Source: Chara braunii
Taxonomy: Eukaryota; Streptophyta; Charophyceae; Charales; Characeae
DNA length: 30,976 nt
Assembly: GCA_003427395.1 (NCBI GenBank)
Contig: BFEA01000119.1
Coordinates: 159,112-190,087 of the forward strand
Direction: 5' to 3'
The translations under genes were made by a program, and so were the position numbers. The number at the start of each line of letters is the position of its first letter. The stretch's first letter is position 1. The notes under the pieces are model-generated. The model was not told the origin of the DNA. It made no database searches and saw only the letters and a list, made by a program, of their open reading frames with translations. Below, one piece after another: positions 11,873 through 21,109 of the stretch.

Positions 11873-12465
11873 CACGCTCAAGTCATTTTGGCGGCTCGAA
11901 GTTGCGCTCGCACCCGAAGAGCACGAGAGAACAAGGAGCAGGGATGTGCGAGCTCGAGTCCGCATTAGCTGAACTCGCTCGAGGCGGAGCACGAAGATAC
12001 GTCCGAGAAAACGTCCGTAGAGCGCACGGATGCGCGAGCTCGAGTTTGCATTAGCAGAACTCGCTTGACACGGAGCACAAAGATACGTGCAAGAAAGCGT
12101 CCGTAGAGCGCACGAGAGCGCGAGCTCAAGGCTGGGTCGGCGGGACTCACTCCAGGCTGAGCACGAAGATACGTCCGAGAAAACGTCCGTAGAGCGCACG
12201 GATGTGCAAGCTCGAGTTTGTGTTAGCAGAACTCGCTTGACGCGGAGCACAAAGGTACGTGCGAGAAAGCGTCCATAGAGCGCACGAGAGCGCGAGCTCA
12301 AGGCTGGGTCGGCGGGACTCACTTCAGGCGGAGCGCGAAGATACGTCCGAGAAAGCGTCCGTGGAGCGCACGGACGAGCGAGCTCAAGACTGCATTAGCA
12401 GAACTCCCTTCAGGCGGAGCAAGACGATGAGTACGAGAGGGTGCCCGAAGGCGCGAGCAAGAGTC
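11873..12465 (+). repeat. 86-bp minisatellite with alternating unit types (172-bp higher-order period)
   Basis: Unit starts (CGAGCTCAAG or CRAGCTCGAG) fall at about 11949, 12035, 12121, 12207, 12293 and 12379, exactly 86 bp apart. A degraded unit lies on each side. Two unit types alternate. One has GGCTGGGTCGGCGGGACTCA after the start; the other has TTAGCAGAACTCGCTTGAC. Units 12121 and 12293 are nearly identical, as are 12035 and 12207. Each unit shares AAGATACGTCCGAGAAA and CGTCCGTAGAGCGCACG. Since 86 is not divisible by three, the 316-codon minus-strand open frame across the array is not a gene. Confidence 0.93.
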
Positions 12466-12548
12466 AACAGGCTCTCCTAAAGCGAACAAGAGATATGTGA
12501 GAGAGGGTGCCCGTCGAGCGTGCGAGCGTGCGAGCAGCGTTTCCCCTC

Positions 12549-12550
<2 letters not shown>

Positions 12551-12639
<89 letters not shown>
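12551..12639 (+). repeat. (GA)n microsatellite, left of gap
   Basis: This is a pure GA/AG run that ends at a block of Ns. The same repeat resumes on the far side. Confidence 0.95.
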
Positions 12640-12758
12640 NNNNNNNNNNNNNNNNNNNNNNNNNNNNNNNNNNNNNNNNNNNNNNNNNNNNNNNNNNNNN
12701 NNNNNNNNNNNNNNNNNNNNNNNNNNNNNNNNNNNNNNNNNNNNNNNNNNNNNNNNNN
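12640..12758. other. Assembly gap (119 N)
   Basis: Unresolved bases sit inside a GA microsatellite. The real repeat may be shorter or much longer than shown. Confidence 0.99.
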
Positions 12759-12782
12759 AGAGAGAGAGAGAGAGAGAGAGAG
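12759..12782 (+). repeat. (GA)n microsatellite, right of gap
   Basis: This is the continuation of the GA repeat after the N block, before unique sequence resumes at 12783. Confidence 0.95.
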
Positions 12783-12889
12783 TTACCGTAGCAAGAGTCG
12801 TCGTGGCAATACCAACAGGGAGTAATACCCCCAAACCAATTACTGCCATCTTAATTAATTGGAAAAATTCCCTTTAGGTCCAGCAGACT

Positions 12890-13450
12890 GTACCAGTGTC
12901 CCTCGGCATATCAATGTCGAACCAGTGACCCGTCCCAAAGCAAAAGTACCAGGCCGCGGACCGAAAGTCGTGCCAAAACAGCACAAGTACTGTATTTGTA
13001 TCAATCAGTCCCCATACCGGACCCAGACTAGACTCCGAACCAGTAACCGTATCTCTTTGAACAGTGTCGAATTGTGAAGATCCAAGGCAGAACCAATATC
13101 AGTCGAGCGCAAAAGCGTCAAATCTGAAGTGGTTGCTTTGAACTGCAACAACTTGTGTCGTTACCACATCAGCCCAGCGCCGACTACTGTACAATGCAGC
13201 AATTACCGTGCCAGTACCGTTCTTGTCCCGAACCTGTGTACCATCGCTGTTCCAGACCGTCAACCGTACCATGTCAATGCGGAACTACCGTGCCGCCACG
13301 CCAATACCAAACAAATAGTTGTACCGTACCAGTTCCGAACCGGTGTGTCATGCTCATCCCAAACCACCGTCCATACCACTATAATAGAATCGCGCGACCC
13401 GTTTCTTAGTAGCATCAGTAGCAACACCAAACCAACCGTGTCGCCACAAC
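12890..13450 (+). repeat. Degenerate ACCGTACCAG-type low-order repeat
   Basis: ACCGTACC, AACCAGTG, CCGAACC and ACCAGTACCG variants recur at irregular spacing of roughly 20-30 bp, giving the stretch a distinctive C/A/G/T texture. No fixed period could be established by eye. Open frames here (142 and 84 codons) are likely by-products of the repeat. Confidence 0.45.
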
Positions 13451-13556
13451 CAAAAATTATGTTCCGCTCACTCAGCTATCGCGAGGGTAGTTATCAGGTG
13501 GTTCGCGAAAATCAAGGGAACTCGTACGGGTCGATGGACATAAGGCAAATAAATTA

Positions 13557-13860
13557 ATTTCAGCAAAAAATTCATCAAGAATAAATTCCGTCAAAAATTA
13601 TCAAATAATGAATAATCATTCGTTTTCTTTTCTTTTATTATTTTTAACTCTTTCCTTTATTTTTAATATGGTTATTAGAATTGATGAAAATTGAGGACAA
13701 TTTTATTAAGGATAAATTCTGATGAAATTTAATTAAGTACCTAATATCCCTTTATTTTTCTCTCTTTCATTATTTTTAAATTTTAATTATTTTTTTTAAT
13801 TTTAATTTGTTTATTAGAATTAGCAAAAATTGAGAGTTCATTCTCTCGCCAATTGCCCAA
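13557..13860. other. A/T-rich spacer with a loose internal duplication
   Basis: The sequence is strongly A/T-rich. A TTATTAGAATTgatgAAAATTGAG-like segment near 13670 recurs near 13812 as TTATTAGAATTagcAAAAATTGAG. No gene is seen. It lies between the ACCGTACC region and the end of retroelement A. Confidence 0.6.
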
Positions 13861-14101
13861 TGTAAAAGAAGTGCGCCGAGGCCTAGTACCATACCCTCGC
13901 CCCGCAGTCGGCCGCTTCGGGAACAGCCTCTTAACGGACGAAAATGGTAAGCGTTAGGCGCAGCAAGCGCGACTGTTCATCATGTTGACTTCAAGGGTCA
14001 GTCCTTATAATTAATGGGGGGGGATTTTAGGGATCCTTTTCCGTCCCCTAATTTTTCCCGACGGCTCTGATGAAAGCGTGTTTTGATTACTTCCTAAACA
14101 C
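13861..14101. other. Downstream flank of retroelement A; LTR not identified
   Basis: The 3' LTR of element A would be expected here, read on the minus strand. A purine-rich stretch (minus strand, about 14033-14052, AGGGGACGGAAAAGGA) could be a polypurine tract. I could not find a matching LTR on the other side, so neither call is secure. Confidence 0.3.
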
Positions 14102-15721
14102 TTACCGTAAGGCCCAATCTTTTGTATTTCGGGTGGCCGACTGGTCTGCGGATGTCGACAATAAGCCCGAACCTCTTCTCGACGGCCCCCGTCGAGACCC
14201 TACTATAAGATTTAAAGTGACTACATGAGCGCGTCTTTTATGTCTGCGCTTATCTGTCTTGTGCATAGGTTTTTCGGGGACTCTGGGACTGAGAGGGTGT
14301 TTCTTGCTTCTCTTAGGTCGCAGTCGTTTCGACTTAGATATAGGAATGTGTTTCAACTTCTTTCTTCGTTGGAGTGGATGTGACTGGAACGCACTGCTTT
14401 GCCTAATGCGGACTCTTCGTTTGAGTCTACGTACTACGAAGAACCACTTTTTTTTCTTCCCTAGTGTCAAACCCTTTACTTTCGTGGTCTCCACTCTCTT
14501 CCTCTTCTTTGAACTCTCACCTACCTCAAATCGTCTTGACGGTTCCTCATCTGTCAACTTTGCTTTCCCCTTCTCCTTTGGGTCTGACAGCCTTGGTGTA
14601 GGAGTAGGAGCTTCCCTTGGTCTGAACAACTTTAGTCTAGCCCCTGCCACAGGATCTCTCCACTTAGACCCATCTAGTTCAGCTATCATATACGCTCCCT
14701 AGTCCAGTGCATCGACTACTCGGTAGGGTCCCATCCATCTATTAACTAACTTTCTTGACCACGTTCTCTCCAAGGCTGCGTCGTAAAGAAATACCATATC
14801 ACCTGCACTTATCCTTTCGTTCCTAATCCTGACATTCCCATCCCATCTCTCTTTCCCTTTTTCTCTCTCCACCGCCAACTAATCAGCACCCGTCATGAGA
14901 TTATCCTCCAATCCATGGGCTATCTGCCTGGTCCGAGTCGCCAGAAGCTCTTCTCGCGACATGTTGTCTGCCCAGTGGACGGTAGTCGAGCTGCCAATGT
15001 GGAATTCTATGGGCAGAGGGCAATGCCTACCAAACCATAGGGTGTAAGGCGGGTAACCCGTGCTAGCCCGGACCTTGACATTGTTCGTCCATATCGCGTA
15101 TTGAAAATATTGTGGTCAATCGCTATCCTTACCTCTACACCACTTTGACAGCGATGCTATCAAAGACTGATGGCCTCGTTCTAGAGGTGAGTTGGATTGA
15201 GGATGGTAGGCAATAGCTATAGAAACTCTAGCTCCTGTATTCTTACACACGTTCCAGAGCTCATCTGCTAGGAACTTCGCTCCTCTGTCCATCACAATCC
15301 TACTAACACACCCGTACCTAGATAGATATTCCAAAACAAAGTTTTTGACTTCTTTAGCTGCCTTTGTTCTGATGGGCTTACCGTCTACAAACCCTATGAA
15401 ATCGTCCCTGATGTTCACTACATAATTCATATTTCCTACCCCTTTCGGCATCTTGACTAGATCAATATGCACCTTCTCTCCTGGCCTAGTAGGGTAGGAT
15501 GGGTGAAGTGACTCTTTGTATCTCACAATAACTCTCTTCTCACACTCCTCACATGTCATGCAGTATTTCTCGACGTCCTTGTACTGAGTTTCCCACCAGT
15601 ATAGCGGACGCATCTTCTCATATGTCCCTTTCACTCCTCTATGTCCACCGTCTACGCCGTCGTGAAGTTCCGTTACTATCGCTTGCTTCTCCTCGGGATC
15701 ACAGACCACTCGCAGAGGCAT
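14102..15721 (-). pseudogene. Integrase of retroelement A
   Basis: Cuts and joins retroelement cDNA into host DNA. The zinc-binding module is intact: H20, H27, C54 and C57 (counting from Met at 15721). The catalytic triad is also intact: D87 in HIDLVK, D145 in VMDRGAKF and E181 in PLERGHQS, with exactly 35 residues between D145 and E181. A GPY/F-type C-terminal module (RWMGPYRVV) lies near 14715-14750, followed by a Lys/Arg-rich tail ending at 14102. Three in-frame stops interrupt it: TGA at 15116-15118, TAG at 14879-14881 and TAG at 14699-14701. There are no frameshifts. The first stop follows the core, so a core-only product is conceivable, but it would lack the C-terminal module. Confidence 0.93.
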
Positions 15722-15736
15722 CCCTGACCCTGTGTA

Positions 15737-17625
15737 TCAACGGAATAAATGTCCAGATCTAAGGTAGTACTGAGGTACCTGTCTCCTGATCCATGAATAT
15801 GAACTCTCCTCTCCTGACAGATGCAATCCAATCGTTTCGTACTTACCTTCATAAAGGTTGACTCGGAAACGATCTGTACGTCTACGCTCAGTCATAGTCA
15901 GTGCCGCTGCAACTATCGGCCGCTCCGCCTGAATCGGAATTCGTGAAAGTCCATCGGCTACCTCATTCCTCGTGCCCGAGACCCTTTCAACAGTGTAGTC
16001 ATAGAGTTGAATCCTGATTAACCATCGCTCGATAGTGGGGTCGGTCCAACTGAAGTTCTTCTGTAAAACCGACGCCACGACGATATGATCTACTCGTCGG
16101 ACAAATCGTCTCCTATATATGTAGTGTCTAAAGGCGTCTAAGCACCGTAGGACAACTAACACCTCCTTCTTGAATTGATTGTTGTTGCGTTCAGCGGTGT
16201 TAAGCATACGGCTCTCGAATCTTAGCGGTCTCTCCTTACCATAAGCGTCCTTCTGAGAAAGCAGTCCTCCAACTGAATATTGGCCAGCATTTGTCGATAC
16301 TATGAAGGGTCTATTGGTTTCGTCCTCGAAAAACACACCTAGGATTTGTCCCCCTTCTTTAAACTCTTCCTTGAGGGTTAACATCGCGAGCTCCTGAGGA
16401 GAATCCCAGTAAAATCGCTCACTTTTCCTAAGGAGAATCCGTAGAGGCTCTGCCTTCTCCGCGTACCCACATATGAAGATCCGCCAGTAACCCACAACTC
16501 CTAGGAATTGGCGGATTTCGGCAGCACTATGCAACGGCGACGACCAATTCAAGAGTTTATCTAGCTTCACTGGATCTGTTCGTCGTCCTCGCGAATCACA
16601 AATAAACCCTAATATCTTGATCGACAAAACCGCCCATCTGCTTTTCGTTCCACTGACCGTCAGATTTGCATCATCTAACTGCAGTTCCAGGATCTCGTAG
16701 ATGTCAGTCAAGTGTGGCTCTACAAACCTCTTGATGCCAGGAGCGACCTCCGTCTCGTCTTTCAGTACGGACTCTTTTATCGAAAGGTCGTTCAAAAAAA
16801 CTTCAACTTTATCAGAAATAAAGTCTTTCAGAACAGTTGCCATAGCTCTCTGGAAGACAGCAACTCCATTGGTCCAACCCATGGGCACTACCATCATCTG
16901 CACTAATCCGAGAGGCATGTGCATGGCAGTGAAATGCCTATCTCTAGGATCTGGAGGTATCTCGTCATAACATGAAAATAGATAGCAGACAGAGTAGATC
17001 GATCAGCCTGCCGCTCCTTCCGCTAACAGATCAGCATGGGGTATGGACCCGACATCCAAGATTGTGACCGCATTCACCTTCAGAAGATTCTGAATCCAAC
17101 GGATCTTCCCGTTGGGCTTCCGTATGAAGAACCGCCTATTTTCGTAAGCGCTATCAGATGACTCCACCACATGTGACGCCATCTTCTCTTTTAGAAAGGC
17201 AATAACTTCATCCTTCTCCTTCTGTGCAAACTTCCACCCTGCGTCATTCCATGGAGTGTGCGGAATTGTGTAGATCCTGGCAGGTTCAGCATATCTAGGA
17301 TCGATTCTCCCTCTCTCCGTGTGTCTGAAGGCTATAGCCTTATCGCAAGTCTTAAGGACCTCCAGTACGCGCTCCCTCTCTTGTTCTGTCAAGTTCCCAT
17401 CCCCTATATCCATCTCGGCGATACTCCCTTCTGTTAACTGCGGCGGCTCCCTCTTCTTGCTTTCTTTAATCTCTCTGGGAATCTCTTCTTCAGATACCCC
17501 GTCTAGCGCAAATCGCTCTTGCTCCACGGCCGCCGGTTTAACTTTCTGACATACTCTTTTGTGCCTCTTTGGTCGCCTCCCGTAGGGGGTTGTGCCCTTA
17601 AAAACACAGAAATCATACCTCCAAA
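15737..17625 (-). pseudogene. Reverse transcriptase and RNase H of retroelement A
   Basis: Copies genomic RNA into cDNA and removes the RNA strand. N-terminal RT sequence includes TIPHTPWND and a KPNGKIRWIQNL block, followed by VVPMGWTNGVAVFQ. A TGA at 17003-17005 replaces the Arg that element B has in AGRSIYS. The motif A aspartate is Tyr (VCYLFS, codon 16982-16984). Motif C reads F-L-N-D, with Asn at 16790-16792 in place of the first aspartate. The thumb/connection part has LLNWSSPL and QFLGVVGYWRIF. RNase H starts at about residue 207 after Met 16924. Its first aspartate is Asn (STNAG), while FESRMLN and the ADGLSR aspartate are kept. The RNase H to integrase spacer DRFRVNLYEGKYE is conserved in element B. 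A TGA at 15737-15739 separates it from integrase in the same frame. Confidence 0.93.
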
Positions 17626-17695
17626 CTCCTTATCTTCAGCCTTCGGATAGGAGTTTCCATCCACGAGGACACGATTGCCTAGGCCTCGACTTCCA

Positions 17696-18522
17696 CTATG
17701 CGAGTAGTGTCCCGTACTTCTTCTCACGGAATCGCAGCGAGCGACTCATGAGGGTGGCTGGCTTGCATGTGCCAGCTGCCGCCAAGGCTACTTTGTTCCT
17801 CAGATCGTGAGGCTCAACTGTCTCGATCATAATCCTGCCACTGTCGGGTCGCTTGAGAGAGAGCATCTGACTCCCATCTGGTCGTTCTATTGTTACCGCA
17901 TGAACATGACTTAGCCATGTCCGTCCGAGTAGTTGCTCGAAGCTGTAGTCCCTGACCGCGAAGACAGGCATCGGCGTGCACAACCCTTCAACTTCGATAG
18001 CTGCTTTCGGCATACTCCAGAGATCTTCTGCTTCCTACCATCAGCCGTTTCTATCTCAAATAGGTAGGACCTGTCCAGGTTCAATCCCAATCATACGGCG
18101 AGTTCCTCGTTTATGATGACAGTTTCACTGTCAGGCTCAGTCACTCCTTGCAGAACTATCTCATCATTGAGAATAGTCTCAACTATTCCACTCCCTATGA
18201 TGTAAAACTTATCTGCAGGCACGCCTTTCATTCCATCCAAGTATATTGTAGTTGCGCGCTCGGCTTTACCGCTCACCCCCGACACTCCCACAGTCGGCGC
18301 CTCTAGTTTAGAGGCGATCTGAACTTTATCCCCTAGAGGAACGCGGCTCTTCCGCGTAATCATCTGAAGTTCATCACGGGCTGGTCTAGACGTGGCTAAG
18401 TACTCGAGTATCGAGCACTGCATGGGTTGCCTCAGCGCCCGTCTAAGAGGCTCTACTGTGTCGATGTCGTCCAAGGAGTTCTTCATTGTGAACTTTTTTG
18501 CCCCGCGCTTTCGCGGAGAAAG
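17696..18522 (-). pseudogene. Gag-pol linker and aspartic protease of retroelement A
   Basis: The linker (KKFTMKNSLDD to LEYLATSRPARDEL) matches in position and style the linker in element B. The protease active site reads E-P-D-S-E at 18130-18138, where D-[ST/P]-G-S is expected, so the catalytic Asp and the Gly are both changed. A TGA follows at 18091-18093. A one-base frameshift near 18010 separates this from the C-terminal half, which has FEQLLGRTWLSHVHAVT (the ILG-type strand of retropepsins). It ends at TAG 17696-17698. The 5' end is interrupted by the foldback element, and the first residues of the 18091-18630 frame are that element's DNA. Confidence 0.82.
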
Positions 18523-18890
18523 AACAGCGATTTCGTCAAAACGGACATTTTTTATTTTTTGTACGAAATTGAAAATCCAAACTGCAGCCAAAATTTGATG
18601 AAATTTTGGGTACATCGAGGGGTAGGGCATTCTGAAAACGCCCTACCCCCTCGATGTATCTGGACTCAAGCGGAGTCCAGATACATCAAGGGCGGTACGG
18701 CGTTTTCATAACGCCATACCCCCTGGATGTATCTGGACTCCGCTTGAGTCCAGATACATCGAGGGGGTAGGGCATTTTCAGAACGCCCTACCCTTCGATG
18801 TACCCAAAATTTCATCAAATTTTGGCTGCAATTTGGATTTTCAATTTCGTACAAAAAATAAAAAATGTCCGTTTTGACGAAATCGCTGTT
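18523..18890. mobile_element. Foldback / MITE-like element inserted in retroelement A
   Basis: This is a 368-bp near-palindrome. The ends AACAGCGATTTCGTC and GACGAAATCGCTGTT are perfect inverses, and inverted similarity continues inward for about 120 bp through GTACGAAATTGAAAATCC and TTTGATGAAATTTTGGGTAC. The centre holds nested inverted copies of GAGTCCAGATACATC and of GGTAGGGC/GCCCTACC. Direct AAAG repeats at 18519-18522 and 18891-18894 are a plausible 4-bp target duplication. There is no transposase. It splits the gag-pol linker of element A and is therefore younger than that copy. A partial second copy lies at 30943-30976. Confidence 0.88.
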
Positions 18891-18894
18891 AAAG

Positions 18895-19660
18895 AATGAC
18901 CTCCTCTTCTTCGATCCTCTAGCCATCCTTCTCAGCCATCCTTCTCAGCCATCACATAGTCAGTGTCGGCCTTCTTTGAAGAAGACCCCCTTGCAGACTT
19001 GGTCGCCGCAATCCGTATAGGTGTGGGCGACAACTCATCTTCCGAGGATAAAGTCATTCGCATGCTCTGACTCTTAGCCGCTGCTTTACCCTTGCTTGGG
19101 CGCACCCGCCTGGCCTCAACGTGCTCCTTCATCGAAGGGAACATCGATATGTCTCCCAAATCGTCCGCACATTTGACGCACTTGCGCTCATCAAGTACTA
19201 CAAGTCCTTCGTTTATGGCTCGCCTGAGGTCAGACAGTCTCTTATCGCATGTTCATTAGACCTACAATAGATACAAGAGTTCCTAGGAGTGGGAGATCTC
19301 TCCTCTACACCCCTAGTGGTTGACCCTCTTGTTGCTCTGGCGTCCTAATTCGAGTGTCCAGTCGACTTAGGAGAACCCGACGATTTCGGGTAGCCGGGTG
19401 AGCTAGGGTATCCTCCCCGCTCATGTCGCCCACGAGAGTCATCACGTCGATCTCCTCCACGTTCTGTCCTCTCGTAATTGCCACGGAAACCATCCCGGCG
19501 GTTTCCGTCCGAACCCCACCGGCTACGATAATCATCTCGGTCCCTCTGCCCGGGCTCCGGTATCCTTCCCCGTTTCAGTCATATCTAGGGTTGCGCGGAT
19601 ACTGTCTAGCCTTCCCCCTCTGCAAAAGGTGTCTGTCGCGAGGTGTCGGAAGGCGATGCG
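18895..19660 (-). pseudogene. Gag 3' region of retroelement A (zinc knuckle)
   Basis: Nucleocapsid-like part of Gag, which binds the element's RNA. An Arg/Gly/Asp-rich stretch (QRDRDDYRS, FRGNYERTERGGD) leads into an intact CX2CX4HX4C knuckle at 19234-19275 (CIYCRSNEHAIRDC). A one-base deletion directly after the knuckle shifts the frame to DLRRAINEGLVVLDE and CVKCADDLGDISMFP, which ends near the foldback element. A TAG lies in frame upstream (about 19350), and another frameshift lies near 19575. A 13-bp GCTGAGAAGGATG duplication (about 18920-18950) adds a stop just before the insertion. The capsid portion is not recognisable. Confidence 0.82.
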
Positions 19661-19967
19661 ACGCAACCACGAAAGTTGGCTCGTTGCGGTCAACCTTCGC
19701 CCTGCGTCAAATTTGCACCAGGGATTATCGACAGTCGTAGTCAACTAGGCCCTAATGCGTCGGTTGAAATTCCCCAGGGCCGAAATTGCAAAAAAGGCGG
19801 CACAGCGGTACGGTCCTCCGGAGACCTGATCGTCCCCGTTGGACTGGACCGTCACGACCGCAAGGGGCCAATTACTGGGGTCCGGCCCAAACGACACTTG
19901 AAACGGACCAAAAATTAGTGAGATAATTAAGTTTAACTCGGTCGGAAGAGGAATAGCCCCAAAACGG
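19661..19967. other. No recognisable gene
   Basis: The capsid region of element A would be expected here on the minus strand, but I see no open gag-like sequence. Open frames on both strands are short and lack motifs. Element A is probably truncated here. Confidence 0.45.
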
Positions 19968-20545
19968 TCACGTAAATGAATAACCCGACCCTAATTATTT
20001 TACGCACGGGACTAACTGTTCGTTTCCCAAAGCCGGCCTTGCACCAGCCCCGTGCTAAAATTAGCACAGTCCCACGCTATTTTTAGCGTGGGACTGACTG
20101 TTCGTCTACCGGGGACTGGGCCTGCGCCAGTCCCGTGCTAAAATTAGCACAGTCCCACGCTATTTTTAGCGTGGGACTGACTGTTCGTCTACCGGGGACT
20201 GGGCCTGCACTAGTCCCGTGCTAAAATTAGCACAGTCCCACACTACTTTTAGCGTGGGACTGACTGTTCATCTACCGGGGATTGGGCCTGCACTAGTCCC
20301 GTGCTAAAATTAGCACAGTCCCACGCTATTTTTAGCGTAGGACTGACTGTTCGTCTACTGGGAATTGGGCCTGCACCAGTCCCGTGCTAAAATTAACACA
20401 GTCCCATACTATTTTTAGTGTGGACTGACCGTTCAGTTACCTAAAACTGACTTTTCATATCCCAAGATCGGGACTGGTGCTAAATTTAGTTCAGACTGGT
20501 CTATTTTTAGCCCCAGCCCCGACCATGGGACTACTGCACTCGGAC
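19968..20545 (+). repeat. 83-bp hairpin-bearing tandem array, five clear units plus degraded edges
   Basis: CGTGCTAAAATTAGCAC begins at 20051, 20134, 20217, 20300 and 20383, exactly 83 bp apart. Degraded units start near 19968 and 20477. Each unit carries a 7-bp dyad (GTGCTAA, 2 nt, TTAGCAC) directly followed by a 13-bp stem with a 4-nt loop; in the first unit this is CAGTCCCACGCTA, TTTT, TAGCGTGGGACTG at 20067-20096. A spacer GACTGTTCGTCTACCGGGGA completes the unit. Units at the edges are more divergent than central ones, as expected from unequal exchange. No open frame spans it. Confidence 0.93.
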
Positions 20546-20566
20546 CCAAACACATGGCCTCTCTAC

Positions 20567-20572
20567 TATAAA
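20567..20572 (+). promoter_or_regulatory. Possible TATA box
   Basis: TATAAA lies in the context CTCTCTACTATAAAGAGAG, itself a small dyad (CTCT...AGAG), about 20 bp after the hairpin array. A transcript starting near 20600 on the plus strand is possible. No gene that it would serve is recognised, and LTR promoters look similar. Confidence 0.3.
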
Positions 20573-21109
20573 GAGAGGTTGTGCCACTCACAGGAGAGAG
20601 AGACACACAGATTGGGAGTATTGTATGAGCTAAGGAGCAGCGGCGTGCCAACGAGAGCATGAGAAGTGCTGGCGGAGAGAAGCTGGAGCTACGGGCAAGA
20701 GGGAGTCAAATTCAGGCAAGCAAGGGCAAAGGTAAGGAAAGGGAGGGGCAAGGCTGGCAGGGAATGGTGTATCGGGAGTTCACCTAGTCGCCTGTCTCAT
20801 GGAGCTGCTCTCCTTCCTGCCCCTCACTTTCCCTTTCTCTCTCCCTTCTCTTCTCCCTCACTCTCTCTTTTCCCCATTGCCTCCTTCTTCCTTCTCTCCT
20901 TCTCTCCCACCTCCTTCTCGTTCACTTACCTCTCATAGGTCATGCTCATGCACCTTTGATTCGTCAGCTGGCACGGGCGTCCGCATGCCTCAGTGAGCCA
21001 CCAAGCCCATTTTTGCGTTGCTAATGAATAAAAAAGCTCCCCGTACTTGCACTCTGCTGCCCAGCTATACGCTATGTTGTTGACTTAGTCGATTTCTTGA
21101 AACATTGCA
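20573..21109. other. No recognisable gene
   Basis: A C/T-rich stretch at about 20810-20940 gives Pro/Ser/Phe-rich open frames. A 90-codon plus-strand frame at 20666-20938 follows the possible TATA box but has no motif and a composition set by the pyrimidine run, so it is not called. Confidence 0.45.

Larger units (their letters stand above)
14102..19660 (-). mobile_element. Retroelement A: decayed Ty3/gypsy-type LTR retrotransposon
   Basis: The domain order on the minus strand is zinc knuckle, linker, aspartic protease, RT, RNase H, integrase. Integrase after RNase H is the gypsy order. The gag capsid part and both LTRs are not recognisable, and the 83-bp array begins about 300 bp beyond the last gag-like sequence. 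From 18013 down to 14102 one reading frame continues without a frameshift. It is interrupted only by stops at about 17696, two near 17635, and 17003, 15737, 15116, 14879 and 14699. Catalytic residues are lost in protease, RT and RNase H. The element is non-autonomous. Confidence 0.92.

Noticed and set aside
11372-12322. 316-codon open frame on the minus strand
   Set aside because: It lies on the 86-bp minisatellite and on purine-rich DNA. Its Ser/Arg/Leu repeats follow the DNA period, and no domain is seen.
14259-14702. 147-codon plus-strand open frame
   Set aside because: It is antisense to the integrase C-terminal region of element A, whose GPY/F motif and alignment in frame are much stronger.
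18666-18926. 86-codon open frame and its mirror on the other strand
   Set aside because: It is produced by the palindromic foldback element. Both arms encode the same KNVRFDEIAV/FVKTDIFYF-type strings.
14020-20540. Paired LTRs for element A
   Set aside because: No direct repeat could be found between the sequence left of 14102 and that right of 19660. The hairpin array occurs on one side only.
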